Part shown: piece by piece, positions 23,119-36,497 of the stretch
How the letters are laid out: each line of letters begins with the position of its first letter
How positions within the stretch are numbered: the first letter of the stretch is position 1
Assembly: GCA_030737875.1 (NCBI GenBank)
Contig: CM060912.1
Coordinates: forward strand, 464,260,310-464,324,309
DNA length: 64,000 nucleotides
Source of the DNA: Allium sativum
Taxonomy: Eukaryota; Streptophyta; Magnoliopsida; Asparagales; Amaryllidaceae
Direction: 5' to 3'
The notes under the pieces: generated by a model
What the model was told of the DNA's origin: nothing
Databases searched by the model: none
Seen by the model: the letters and a program-made list of their open reading frames with translations, nothing else
Position numbers and translations under genes: made by a program

Positions 23119-24904
23119 ATATCTAAATTCCATGTTCATTGATCTAAATAACAGAAGAAATTTTATCAGATTTATGTTCATGAATACAAACAAAAGAAGG
23201 ACCTTTAATAACATGAACAACTTAATCCATTTCATCATCGTAATCTCAAACTGTAACCACAATCACAACAACAAATCCAAACAAATCTCATACAACATCT
23301 AAGTGCATATTCACAATGTAGACAGAAAGATTTCACATCGCAAATTAAAATTAAGTTTTAATTTTTAAATAAGAGATCTCACCGAATAATCCAGATCAGA
23401 AATTTGGTCCAGATTCGATGTGCTTAGAAATGGTTCTAGTCAGTTCCATCGTGAAGATCTCGCGTTCACGATTCAAACGCTTCTGAAATCACTGCATATC
23501 GTTTCCGAGTGAAGAAGATATGTTAATTTAAAGATTGGTTACATTATTAAATAATTAATTATATAATTAGAATAATTACATTGTTTAACAGACAGGTTCT
23601 TCTTCCTTCTATCTCGTTCCAACCTGAAGCACACCGAACCCATCTCTGCCTACTAGGGTTTGACTTTGCTCCTCCACCACCGCGCCAGACCCACATCCAC
23701 CTACACCACGTCGACCGGCTACATCCCCTCCATCACCGCCGAGAGAGTGGGCCCACTCGCGCCCCTGCCCCGACCGCAATCGCCGTTCGAATGGTCCACC
23801 TTCAAGCTTGCTTATCGAGCAAACCATAGAACCATAGACGATCATACCCGTTGATATTCCAGTTCGAACATTGCTCTTTGATTTCTCTTTCGAATCACAT
23901 GTTAATTCTGACTAGATATGGAGAATTTTTGGATCGAATTTAGCCATTGATTTTTGTTTAGGCGGCGGTTACTTCATGTTTTATAATTAGGGTTAAGATT
24001 TACGCTATATTTATAATATAATAATAATTAAATTCTTTAATTATCAGTTTAGGCCCATTAGTCCTTTTCAGCTCCGATTTCAACCTAACTAAAGTTGTCC
24101 CAAGGCAAATACTCACGTTCCGGACGCAATGGGCTAGGTCCCGTCAGCTCGTTTGACCATCTCTAGCTTGTTTTCTTTAATTTAATGTATAAATCATTTA
24201 TTTATTTAATTTGTTCGTATATTTAAATTTACCGGGGCCATAATCGGACTCTAAAATTTATGAAAAATATATATTTCTAGCTTTGTTTTGAGGATATGGT
24301 TCTAACAAGACTAATTTCGTCGAATTCCGAGACCGTTTGAAAAATGGTCATTTTCCACTCGATTAAATTTGACTGAAATGAACAAAACACATTTTCTTTT
24401 GCCACGATCATATATTAACTCGAAAAATTATGAAAACTGAAACCTAGCAATATTTTGACATTCCGGTTTCAACAAAAGTGGTTTCGTCGAAAACAAAGGT
24501 CATTTGAAAATTGACTATTTTCACTGGCTTTAATATATATATAAATTGTACATCGACTATTCAGAAATTTAAACTGGGCATAACTTTTGATTCCCGCTAT
24601 GAAACTTCAATTTTTCGGACTCGTTGGAAAGATATTCTTAAACAGATTTAAATATTTTGGTTTCCCTAAAATCCGTTCTATTTTGCATCTTGTATGGTCA
24701 GTCAAAGTTCAAATTCAAATTTTCAAACTACCGCGCTATTTTAAACTCCCTTTTTATATTTAAATAAAATTTATTCGTTCTAACTTTGATTTAAATAAAA
24801 TTTTAGTAATTATTATTTAAAATAAATTATTTTAAATATTTAAAATCCATCAAAATTTCTAAAATAAAAATTTTAAATTGGCCCCAAAATTCCGAGTTGT
24901 TACA

Positions 24905-24916
24905 ATCTCCCACACT
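24905..24916 (-). other. X polypurine tract
   Basis: Minus strand AGTGTGGGAGAT directly before the 3' LTR start TGTAACAACTC. Confidence 0.75.
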
Positions 24917-25289
24917 TAAAATCTTTTCGTCCTCGAAAAGGAACGAAGCTAAAAGTTATCTAGTTAACCAAATCAACTTGCATTCTATTATTGGTTTCAA
25001 TAATTTTATTAGTTGATTAACTTTTCAAATATATATCTTTTATATACCAAAATCATATTTTCTAAGATTGGATTATGTATAATCACAAATATGTTAATTA
25101 TAAACCTTTTTACTCTAAACTCATTCTAGGGCTTTACTAACCCCACCTCTCATGAGTTTTTCTCATTCTAGGATACTGCTGATCCTATCTCTAATGAGTA
25201 TTCTTATATATGATATTACTAATCCTACCTCTGATGAGTCTTTTATTCAGTTCTAACGAGTTGTACCCCAAAGATTTGAGCTAACCAGA

Positions 25290-25301
25290 GCTCTGATACC
25301 A
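25290..25301 (-). other. X primer-binding site (initiator-Met tRNA)
   Basis: Minus strand TGGTATCAGAGC, complementary to the 3' end of plant initiator-Met tRNA, two bases from the end of the 5' LTR. Confidence 0.85.
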
Positions 25302-25303
25302 GC

Positions 25304-25726
25304 TGTAACGACATGCATTTTGCCCAACCTTAATCGATCGCTAGATCGATTAAAATCGTTCAAAACCCACATACGTTAACTTTGGGCATACAATACATTA
25401 GAACAATTACAGCTGACTTTTATAAGCATCACAATAATGTTACATCAGAGTACAGAATTTCAGAGTACATCGATACATAAAGTACAGCGGAAGACCTATT
25501 ACAATAATTTAACGCAATACACAACGGAAGACTTTCTATGCTCTGGACACAGCTTTAGGCTTCGATCCAGAATCCTGCTCAAGAGATAAATATCTTCAAA
25601 AAGCTACTCGACTGCCCGTGTGGAAAATATGGACACACGAGTTTGCAAGTGAAGCAAACTACAGGTCAGTCAAGGGACTAGCATGAGAAATCTTTTCTAC
25701 ATTATCTAACAGTATGGCAAATCACA
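25304..25726 (-). mobile_element. X 5' LTR, first part
   Basis: Starts TGTAACGACATGC and matches 20243-20665. It ends at TCACA (25722-25726), the target site of Y, and resumes at 39167. Confidence 0.85.
25667..25680 (-). promoter_or_regulatory. Conserved leader stem-loop, X right LTR (one mismatch)
   Basis: CAGTC-AAGG-GACTA: the homologue of 20606-20619 with the last pair disrupted. Confidence 0.5.
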
Positions 25727-26111
25727 TGTAACGATAAGGAATTTCGATCGATCCGAATCGATCGCTAAATCGACCAAGACTGTTCGAAACCCCTGGTTGT
25801 TTTGAAAACATGACAAATTGGAACGCAAACAGAAGAACATTTCATTGCTTATTACAACAATTTCATCAGAATATATAGAGTATGAATAAATATTACACGT
25901 CATAAATTATCAGAGATTTAAATACATTACTGCAGCGGAAAAATAATACAAAAACACAACTGAAAGGAATACGCGGATACAGAGCTTTCCAAGTATAATT
26001 CCAGCTGTAAATAAGGATGCTGTGAATATAAATATGCAAAACCAAAACTACTAGCTGCCCGTGTTAAAATAAGGGCACCCAGAGTTTAGGTTAAAACAAT
26101 AAACTCCAGGT

Positions 26112-26125
26112 CAGTTATGTGACTG
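26112..26125 (-). promoter_or_regulatory. Conserved leader stem-loop, Y left LTR
   Basis: CAGTT-ATGT-GACTG: 5-bp stem with one G-T pair, 385 bases from the LTR edge. Confidence 0.6.
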
Positions 26126-29032
26126 GTGTGAGAACTAAAACCCTTATTTAAAACTTTACTTTAAATTAGATATATCAAGGGACCACGCCGTATAACACGG
26201 AACGGGTTTCCTCCCAAGAATACCGATGCATATAACAAAACAGCGCAATGCTTTTTTGGAAAAATGAAACTATTATAAGACCCAGGTCCCATCACACAAT
26301 GCAACACAAGCCAGAGGATAGGGTTTTCCCTTATAATTGCCAAACATGTTTGGTACATTAAAAACAAACCATTTGATACTATTATAAGTGTATAGTGTCA
26401 AAACAATTTCAATCATAAATATCAATCATAGACGACATGGGTACCATATATCATGTCGCCATATTAGGCTCTACAATCAAAATCGCAAATTTCACGTATT
26501 GGAAGTTGGGTTTCCATCTGTGAGCCGAGGCAAAAGATAGTCCTCTACCGATTCGAGACAATCTAGCCCATGTCTCAGGACCCAGACATAGGTGAGCCCT
26601 TGGATCGTCAGGGCCGGTCCACCGATGTGGATTGAAATGCCTGAACACTGCGTTTCCCCGCCCTTTGGGGCGTAAATGAGCCAAATGACTCCATCGGCTC
26701 CACATAGTCAACGATATATCCGAGGCGCCTCTCAATCCAACAACCACACAGGTGAAAATAATATAAATGTCATGGCTGGTAGGTCACTGACACCACCTTA
26801 GTAGATGGAAACGCATGCCCTCCCTGAGGTCCTCTCCCGTTTCTGGTTCACAACCGGGGTGTGATGCTCGCGAATCAACGTTACACAAAGCTATGCCACA
26901 CACGCGGTGCTTTGATCATCAACCACAAATCTTTGCTTTTCAACAAAAGACTTGATCAATTGCCACTTAGGCATGCCACACAGGTAATTCACACCATGCG
27001 ACTGATGTCTATCGATATACAACCTCTGATCCCGTACGTCTCAGAGAATGGTGAAGTAAGGGAATGAATTCCCCTTCACCAGGTAGATGTATATTTAATA
27101 GAGATCAATCAACACAGAGCAAAATCCAATGTCAGACACACAGTCCATACAAGTTCGTTCTGGGTATGAACGAAACCAGAGGAACTTTATTCCTCGCATA
27201 TCCATCGATCTCCAAGTACGTCTGGACGATCACCAAATGATTCCCTCCTCTTAGGTGTATATCCCAATCAAGATCATCAGTAATCACCCAAACGATGTGA
27301 AGACCTCCAGTCTTCAGCCACCGTCTTCATCCTCGACACATCGTCGAATCAGTTATTCAGAATGGGATAAACCCGGTCTTTCTGAATAACTCGCGTATAT
27401 AATAAACAAGTGTTATACAAACACAACATACGCCTCATTCCAATTCAGAATATTCTTTTATTCAAATATTATTATACTTTGGGAAAGGTTCCCATTAATT
27501 TTATCAAAGATAAATTCTTTAAATTTATTCTTTAACCTTCTTTTGAATATCAATTCAAATTAGTCGGGATTAGCGAACCACACCGAAGTATTCATTTATT
27601 TTATTTCGCAAGCCCAACCTATTCATTCCATGAAGTAAAACTGGTAATACTTCATATCTAACACCATGGTGTTATCGGTAAATTCAATTAACATTTCACG
27701 TTCAAATCTAATTAAAGATTTAACTATCGCCTGGAGCAAAACTGGTGATACTCCATTCCCGATCATTTCAATCTAATTAAAGATTCATTAAAACTCCACT
27801 TTGTTTTAATCTTCCCAAAAATCAATATTAATGATTGTTTAACTTGGGAAATCATATCCTGTCTTTAATTGGGTTAAAGAACCAATGTCATTTAAAACAC
27901 AGTTCGCGATAAACCGAAAATCACATTCAAATTCAGTTCCAATTAAATATCATTTAATTGATATACTTCATTAAATTTAAATAAAAAGATTTAATCTTTT
28001 TCTCAACTGGGTTTAAGAACAGTGTTAATGAAGACATCACTCACGACAAACCCAAATCCCATTTGATATTAAATAAAAGGCTCTAAATAGAAAATATGTC
28101 GGCTTATATTCAACATCAAGTTCTACGACAAACAAATATCGTATTGGAAATAACGATATAACTATATCTTTCAAATTTCCATAACAATATCTGTATAATC
28201 ACGAAATCCAACATCGAAATATTCCAAAGACAATTTCAATTCAAATCCATTCCAATTCAATTATTGGAAATTCTGGTCACTTTTAAAACCATTTCAAATC
28301 CAATTTATTTATTTAAAAATAAATGGATTATTATTCTAGTTCAAAACTAGTTCATTTCGATAAAAATCTATTTTTATCTTTTCAAATATGGAATTTTTCA
28401 TCCCAATTCTTTCCAAATCATTTCTTATGACTTTACACAAATTATAACTATTTTTAATAATTTTATCAAGGCCCGTACAGTCAATTTCCACCAACGGCCA
28501 TCGAACTGCACTTACAACGACCTTTTCAAAATTTGATTTGGACATATTTCCAAATCCAGCCATTAGATTTCAAATCTCTAATATTCGTTAGAAAGATTTT
28601 TTTGATACGAACCCAATGGTTCCGGTTTTAGGAGAATCCGACGGTCGGATCTCCCGTAATGTCCATTCTAAGTCAATGGTTGAAATTCGCGAACTGCCGC
28701 AGCGCGGCGCGTTCTATTCAGGCCATTATATATATAATATATATTATATATATATATATATTTCTTCGATTTCCTTTTAAAACGTATTTTATGAATCGTT
28801 TTAAATTCGTTTTCAAAACGATTTCAACTTCATATTCAAGTTCAAATCAAAATTGAATATTTCATATCATCGATATATAAATGATAATATTTTCAAAATA
28901 TTATATTTTGAAATCAGTTCCTTTTCGCTATTCATTATAAAAATGAATAAAATCGATATAAATATCGTTAGCATCAAAATGGCGCAAATCTAATCAACAC
29001 GGCTTTATATCTTTCAATAACTTCATTATTCT

Positions 29033-29222
29033 ATTCAACAAATGAATATTTTCTTCAACATATGAATTTTCTTCTTTTCAGCACGTGAATATATTTTTTT
29101 ATTCAACACACGAATATTTATCCTATTCAGCACATGATTTATATTTTATTCAACACATGAATTTTCTTCTATTCAATACATGAATATATATTTTATTCAA
29201 CACATGAATTTTCTTTTATAAT
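29033..29222. repeat. Tandem ATTCAACACATGAAT repeats, Y left LTR
   Basis: About eight degenerate copies of a ~20-28-base unit centred on ATTCAACACATGAAT (itself with ATTCA/TGAAT arms), separated by T-rich spacers. The matching zone in the right LTR is about 36312-36497. Confidence 0.7.
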
Positions 29223-31013
29223 ATTCCTTGTTTTCCAAATTGCAATGAGGCCCAATCAATTACCATATAATGTTAATTATATGGATTCCATACAACACAT
29301 GTATATAATAGCAACGATAAATAATCAACCATCATCCAGAGTGCACCACACAACTGCATAAGCATTAAATATAAATAATTAACGCTTACACAGTCTGTCA
29401 ACCCATCGATTGACATACAACTAAATAATTGGGATTAGTGTACGTCAAATATCATCCCAATACCCGTGTGGGGTTTCAGTCAACAAACACAGATTTTTAT
29501 TTGTGCAGTTGGGCGATGTGTAAAATTTATCGTCCTAATCAATATCCTTCAAATGGGTGTACATAAACAAACCGTCTGATTTGTTTATTCACATTTATTT
29601 TATATACATGTTAAAAATTATATTTTTAACTATAAAATATTTTATTCATTTCATCTCACATCACACAATCAATTTTTCATAACACATCAATCAAACAACC
29701 AAGTCATCCATGGTCCGTGGACGACGGGTGTCGGGTGCTACTAAGCACCATCTGCATCCTAGTATATATTTCAAACTAGAAATTAAAATAAAAGTGAGGA
29801 GCTCTCACCTTTGGAATCCACTTCGCCAGTTTTTTTCTGAATTTCAGAACAGTCTGGATTTGCCCGAAATGCCAATGCTATTTGTACCACGCTGTACACA
29901 TTAAAAATCACATTTTTATATTCTTGCCATTCCATATATATAAAGAACCTACTTTATAATTTCTATTTCAAAGTTATTTATATAAAAATCAAATCTTTTT
30001 AAAGCTATTCATACATAAAAAAACACATTTTGTTTTATATGATGTTCATACATTCAAAAAAAATCCTACCTTTATATTTTTCTTTTCTAAGCAAAGTATA
30101 ATTTTCTTTTCTCTCTAAAAACAAGTCTATATTTATATTTTTAAAAACAATTCTATTTTCAGTTTCAAAATAATGCTAATTTCAAATTTTCTTTTGCTAT
30201 GATATATATATAAAAATTCAGTTTTTCTTTTGCTATGATATATATAAAAATTCATATTTTTTTTAAAAAAAACAATGCTCTATATTTATATTTTAAAAAA
30301 AAATTCCATATGTATTTCATTAAAACATGTTCATATATATATTTCATAAACATTGCTAACTTATATTTTATAAAACAAACTGATTTTATTTTTCTAAACA
30401 AACTGATTTTATTTTAAAAGAACACATTTTTATTTCAAAGTTTTATATTTTTAAAGGAACACATTTTTATTTCAAACTATATATATATAATCATATTTTT
30501 AATCTAAACTATATAATTAACTTTAACTAAATCAGCAACGAAATATAATGTGTTAAAACCGTTACCATCACCCATCGTCTTCATCTCGTTTAATACTGGC
30601 ACGGCGAACCCCATTCTTCCAAACTAGGGCTCAGGATTTCACACGCCGGAAGCCGCCTTGACCAGATCAGAGGAGCCGCCGTCGACGGCCTAGGGGAGCG
30701 CCACCATCGCCAGAAGGAGCGGCGAACTCGGCGCCTCCGTTCGCCGTGAAATCGATCACGAAGATCACTGGTTTGAGCAATGATTCCTTCCACAATTCTA
30801 CATGAAAATCCACCTTTCTGGTATGAATGGAAAGAGCAAGGAGGACACTTCGATTTTGGCTTTGGAAGGTTCTAAAATTAATTTAGGGATTAAAAGAATT
30901 TTCGATTTGTATTCTGTAGCTTTTCTTCGTCGTCGGTTTCAAGGGATGGGGGGCGGCAACGAGAACTTTGACTAGGGTAATGATGTTGACTAGGGTTTTG
31001 GACTTTGACCTCC

Positions 31014-31021
31014 TTTTTATA
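31014..31021 (-). promoter_or_regulatory. TATA box, Y left LTR
   Basis: Minus strand CTATAAAAAGGAGG, about 0.9 kb into the LTR; identical in the right LTR at 38289-38296. Confidence 0.6.
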
Positions 31022-31922
31022 GAAAATTGTTTTATTATTTTAATCATCTTTATTGTCCAAATCGATAACAAACTCCAAATCAAACCCAATAACTGTCGTT
31101 CCTAGCCAAATACCCTCATTCCGAACACAATGGGATATGTTTCGTAAGCCAATTCTACTATTTCAACAAGTTTTTCTTTAAATTGCAATATAAATCAATT
31201 TATATTGAATTTGAACGTACATTTTAATTTACCGGGGTCACATACAACTTCTAAATATTCCAGAAAAATTATTTCTAGCTTCGTACTGACGATACGGTCC
31301 TAACAAAACTAATTTCGTCAAATTTGAAGACCGTTTGAAAAATGACCATTTTCTGGTCGATCCAAATTGATTGAAGCTGTTTAAACACGTTTTCTCTTGC
31401 CAAGCTCACATACTGATCCCAAAAATTCTAAATTTTGGGATCTAGCAATAATTTGACATCTCGGATCCAACAAAAGTGGTTTCATCGAAAACAAAGGTCG
31501 TTTGTAAAATTTCCATTTTTAAGGGAAAAAAATCCCACAGCGACTATTCTGAATTTTCATCTGGGCATAACTTTTTATCCCCGCTATGAAATTTTGATTT
31601 TTTTCGATTCGTTGGAACGATATTCTCAAATCGATTCTAATATTTTTGGTTTCGCAAAAATCCGATTTATTTTGAATCCTGTATATTCATTTGAATTTTG
31701 AAATCGAATTTTCGAACAACCGCGCCATTTTCAATTCCTTTTATATTTGAAATAAAATATTTATATTCTAACGACAATCTATATAAATATATACGTTCTA
31801 ATTCTATTCAAAATAAATTTCTCGTCGTTATTATTTAAAACATATCATTTTAAATATTCAAAATTCATTAAAATAGCCAAAATAAAAATTTTAAATTGGC
31901 TTAGATTTTTCGGGTTATTACA

Positions 31923-31937
31923 ATCTCCCCCACTTAA
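31923..31937 (-). other. Y polypurine tract
   Basis: Minus strand TTAAGTGGGGGAGAT immediately before the 3' LTR. Confidence 0.8.
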
Positions 31938-32959
31938 AATTTTTCGTCCCCGAAAAGGAACGAAGCCGAAAGTTGTTTTACTAATCAACTCAACTTTCAT
32001 TATTTTGATTATGGTTTAAGTTCTTCAACTTTTCAGTTTCTAAGAACTTTTCAAATTTTTCAAAAATTTGGCTAACACCCTAAATTTTCGAAAAATTTCG
32101 CCATAACCTCCCCTTCATCGAGATCTTTGGGATATTTCAAATAGCCTCCCATGGCCCTCATCAATCCAAAAAGAAAAAGAAACAACCAAGCGGCTAGCCA
32201 ATCGGCTCATAAAATCATCAAAAACCCAAGAAATACAATAAACATGTACCTATTTGTCGGGCAAACAATTTTATTCCTCTTCTCTAGCCTCCTTGCTATG
32301 ACCTGTTCAATGTAAGTACATATATATACATGCAAATGCGACAAATTTTCAATACAATTCACTATTTGGTTCAATTTGGCTAAATGGTTCAAATTTTAAT
32401 TAATCAATCAATAATCAAACAACACAATCAGCAATCAATTAGTTGATTAGCTTTTCACATTCGTAATATTAATACATAGTCGAAAAATCAGATTTTTGAT
32501 GCCAAATCACAACAATATATTCTAACTATATTTTGGTTCTCACACCAGTCAATTGGAAATATATAGAAATCCTACTTTCGTCACTCGAAAATAAGTACTG
32601 GTGATGGTCTACTTCATCATCAGGACCATGTCCGGGCGACTAGAGTGTGATTCTATATCTACCCAGTATATTAGAACTTCAAATACACGCGGATCAGACG
32701 TATACGCAAAATCTTTATATACTAGATTGTCCAAATTCAATACAAATAAATACCCAAATACAATGAATAAGGTTTAAATTTTCAAAACAAAACTTGTTTT
32801 CAATTTTATTTTTCAAAACAACACTCTTTACACTCGTTCTAGGATACTACTGATCCTATCTCTAACGAGTCATTCTCATTGGATATTACTAATCCAATCT
32901 CTGATGAATTCTTTCATTTGGTTCTAACGTGTCTTGTTCTCCGAGCTCTGTAAACCAAA

Positions 32960-32971
32960 GCTCTGATACCA
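32960..32971 (-). other. Y primer-binding site (initiator-Met tRNA)
   Basis: Minus strand TGGTATCAGAGC two bases from the 5' LTR end. Confidence 0.85.
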
Positions 32972-33366
32972 CATGTAACGATAAGGAATTTTGCTCGATC
33001 CGAATCGATCGCTAAACCGACCAAGACCGTTCGAAACCCCTGATTGTTTTGAGAACACGACAAATTGGAACGCAAACAGAAGAATATTTCATTGCTTATT
33101 ACAACAATTTCATCAGAATATAAGAATATATAGAGTATGAATAAATATTACACATCATAAATTATCAGAGATTTAAATACATTACTACAGTGGAAAAATA
33201 ATACAAAAATACAACTGAAAGGAATACGCGGATACAGAGCTTTCCAAATATAATTCTAGCTGTAAATCAAGATCCTGTGAATATAAATCTGCAAAACCAA
33301 AACTACTAGTTGCCCATGTCAAAATAAGGGCACCCAGAGTTTAGGTTAAAACAATAAACTCCAGGT

Positions 33367-33380
33367 CAGTCATGTGACTG
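33367..33380 (-). promoter_or_regulatory. Conserved leader stem-loop, Y right LTR
   Basis: CAGTC-ATGT-GACTG, a perfect 5-bp stem. Confidence 0.6.
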
Positions 33381-36311
33381 GTGTGAGAACTAAAACAGTA
33401 ATTTAAAAACTTTACTTTAAATCAGATATATCAAGAGACCACGCCGTATAACACGGAACGAGTTCCCTCCCAAGAATACCGGTGCATATAACAAAACAGC
33501 GCACTGCTTTTTGGAAAAATGAAGCTATTATAAGACCCAGGTCCCATCACACAATGCAACACAAGACAGAGGATAGGATTTTCCCTTATAATAGCCAAAC
33601 ATGTTTGGTACGTTAAAAACAAATCATTTGATACTATTATAAGTGTATAGTGTCAAAACAATTTCAATCATAAATATCAATCATAGACGGCATGGGTAAT
33701 ATATATCATGTCGCCATACTAGGCTCTACAATCAAAACTACAAATGTCATGTATTGGAAGTTGGGTTTCCATCTGTGAACCGAGGCAAAAGATAGTCCTC
33801 TACCGATTCGAGACAATGTAGCCCATGTCTCAGGACCCAGACATAGGTGAGCCCTAGGATCGTCAGGGCTGGTCCACCGATGTGGATTAAAATGCCTGAA
33901 CACTGCGTTTCCCCGCCCTTTGGGGGCATAAATGAGCCAAATGACTTCATCGGCTCTACATAGTCACCGATATATCTAAGGCGCCTCGCAATCCAACAAC
34001 CACACAGGAGAAAATAATATAAATATCTGGGCTGGCAGGTCACTGACACCACCCTACCTAGAAGGAAACGCATGCCCTCCCTGAGGTTCTCTCCCGATTC
34101 TGGTTCACAACCAGGGTGTGAGGCTCGCGAATCAACGTTACACAAAGCTATGCCACACGGGCGGTGCTTTGATCATCAACCACAAGACTTTGGTTTTCAA
34201 CAGAAGCCTTGATCAATTGCCACTTAAGCATGCCACACAGGCAATTCACACCATGCGACTGATGTCTATCGATATACAACCTCTGATCCCGTACGTCTTA
34301 GAGAAGGGTGAAGTAAGGGAATGAATTCCCCTTCACCAGGAAGATGTATATTTAAAAGGGATCAATCAGCACAGAGCAAAATCAATGTCAGACACACAGT
34401 CCATACAAGTTCGTTCTGGGTCTGAACAAAACTGGAGGAACCTTATTCCTCGCATATCCATCGATCTCCAAGTACGTCTGGATGATCACCAACGGATTCC
34501 CTCCTCTTGGGTGTACAACACCAATCAAGATCATCAGTAATCACCCAAACGATGTGAAGACCACCGGTCTTCAACCACCGTCTTCATCATCGACACATCG
34601 TCGAATCAATTATTCAGAATGGGATAAACCCGGTCTTTCTAAATAACTCGCGTATTTAATAAACAAGTGTTACACAAACACAATATACGCCTCATTCCAA
34701 TTCAGAATATTTTTTTATTCAAATATTCTTATACTTTGGGAAAGGTTCCCATTAATTTTATCAAAGATAAATTCTTTAAATTTATTCTTTAATCTTCTTT
34801 TGAATATCAATTCAAATTAGTCGGGATTAGCGAACCACACTGAAGTAATCATTAATTTTATTTCCCAATCCAACCTATTCATCCCATGATGTAAAACTGG
34901 TAATACTTCATATCTAACACCACGGTGTTATCGGTAAATTCATTTACCATTTCACGTTCCAATCTAATTCATGATTTAACTATCGCCTAAAGCAAAACTT
35001 GTGATACTCCATTCCCGATCATTTCAATCTAATTAAAGATTCATTAAAACTCCACTTGGTTTTAATCTTCCCAAAAATCAATATTAATGATTGTTTAACT
35101 TGGGAAATCATATCCTGTCTTTAACTGGGTTAAAGAACCAATGTCATTTAAAACACGGTTCGCGATAAACCCAATATCACATTCAAATTCAATTACAATT
35201 AAATATCATTTAATTGGTATACTTCATTAAATCTAAATAAAAAGATTTAACCTTTTTCTCAACTGGGTTTAAGAAAAGTGTTAATGAAGACACCATTCAC
35301 GACAAACCCAAATCCCATTTGATATTGAATACAAGGCTTTGAATAGTAAATATATCGGCTTATATTCAATATCAAATTCTACGACCAACAAATATCATAT
35401 CGGAAATAACGATATAAATATATCTTTCAAAGTTCCATAACAATATCTGTATAATCACGAAATCCAACATCGAAATATTCCAAAGACAATTTCGATTCAA
35501 ATCAATTCCAATTCAATTATTGGAAATTCTGGTTACTTTTAAAACCATTTCAAATCCAATTTATTTATTAAAAAATAAATGGATTATAATTCTAGTTCAA
35601 AACTAGTTCATTTCGATAGAAATCTATTTTTATCTTTTCAAATATGAAATTTTTCATCCCAATTCTTTCCAAATCATTTCTTATGATTTTACACAAATTA
35701 TTACTATTTTTAATAATTTTATCAAGGCCCGTACAGTCGATTTCCACCAACGGCCATCGAACTACACTTACAGCGACCTTTTCCAAATTTGATTTGGACA
35801 TATTTCCAAATCCAACCATTAAATTTCAAATCTCTAATATTCGTTAGAAATCTCTTTTCGATACGAACCCAACAGTTCTGGTTTTAGGAGAATCCGACGG
35901 TCGGATCTCCCGTAATGTCCATTCGAAGTCAATGGTTGAAATTCGCGAACTACCGCAGCGCGGCGCATTCTATTCAGGCCATTATATATATATATATATG
36001 TATGTATGTATGTATATATATATATATATAATATAATATATATATATCGTCGATTTCCTTTTAAAACGTATTTTATAAATCGTTTTAAATTCGTTTTCAA
36101 AACGATTTCAACTTCATATTCAAGTTCAAATCAAAATTGAATATTTCATATCATCGATATATAAATGATAATATTTTCAAAATATTATATTTTGAAATCA
36201 ATTCCTTTTCGCTATTCATTATAAAAATGAATAAAATCGATATAAATATCATCCGCGTCAAAACGACGCAAATCTAATCAACACGACTTTATATCTTTCA
36301 ATAACTTCGTT

Positions 36312-36497
36312 ATTCTATTCAACAAATGAATATTTTCTTCAACACATGAATTGTCTTCTATTCAACACATGAATATATATTTTTATTCAACTAACGAATA
36401 TTTATTCTATTCAACACAAGAATTTATATTTTATTCAATACATGAATTTTCTTCTATTCGACACATGAATATATATTTTATTCAACACGTGAATTTT
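36312..36497. repeat. Tandem ATTCAACACATGAAT repeats, Y right LTR
   Basis: Counterpart of 29033-29222, with unit-level substitutions. Confidence 0.7.

Larger units (their letters stand above)
20243..24904 (-). mobile_element. X 3' LTR (left copy)
   Basis: 4,662 bases from TGTAACGACACGC to GAGTTGTTACA. It contains the conserved stem-loop (20606-20619), a TA dinucleotide tract (21053-21095), the covarying hairpin series (21674-23118), a GC-rich island (about 23600-23830) and a TATA-like element (24006-24015). Confidence 0.85.
24905..25303 (-). mobile_element. X internal region (399 bp, non-coding)
   Basis: Bounded by the two LTRs; holds only the polypurine tract, the primer site and ~375 bases of AT-rich sequence with repeated short phrases (CTACTGATCCTATCTCTAATG and variants). 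No coding capacity. Confidence 0.85.
25727..31922 (-). mobile_element. Y 3' LTR (left copy)
   Basis: 6,196 bases. Holds the leader stem-loop (26112-26125), a tandem ATTCA...TGAAT repeat zone (about 29033-29222), a GC-rich island (about 30600-30760) and a TATA box (31014-31021). ORFs inside it are not conserved genes. Confidence 0.88.
31923..32973 (-). mobile_element. Y internal region (1,051 bp, non-coding)
   Basis: Between the LTRs. Contains a block at about 32050-32260 (CGCCATAACCTCCCCT; TATTTCAAATAGCCTCCC; GTACCTATTTGTCGGGC) that recurs in LTR V at 62150-62350, and a short copy-like phrase shared with the X interior (GGATACTACTGATCCTATCTC near 32841). No gag/pol remnant recognised. Confidence 0.8.

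Noticed and set aside
23581..23854. Proline/arginine-rich ORFs in the GC-rich islands of X and Y (also 30590-30793, 42149-42343, 37907-38218)
   Set aside because: Open on both strands because of GC content; X and Y encode unrelated peptides at the same position and no known domain is visible. The island itself is reported as a finding.
25290..25301. tRNA-like match GCTCTGATACCA
   Set aside because: Only 12 bases complementary to the initiator-Met tRNA end; it is a retrotransposon primer site, not a tRNA gene.
26451..26747. ORFs in the GC-richer part of the Y LTRs (also 33706-34145) and in S at 47225-47735
   Set aside because: Homologous positions in S and V are broken by stops and frameshifts; behaves as non-coding LTR sequence.
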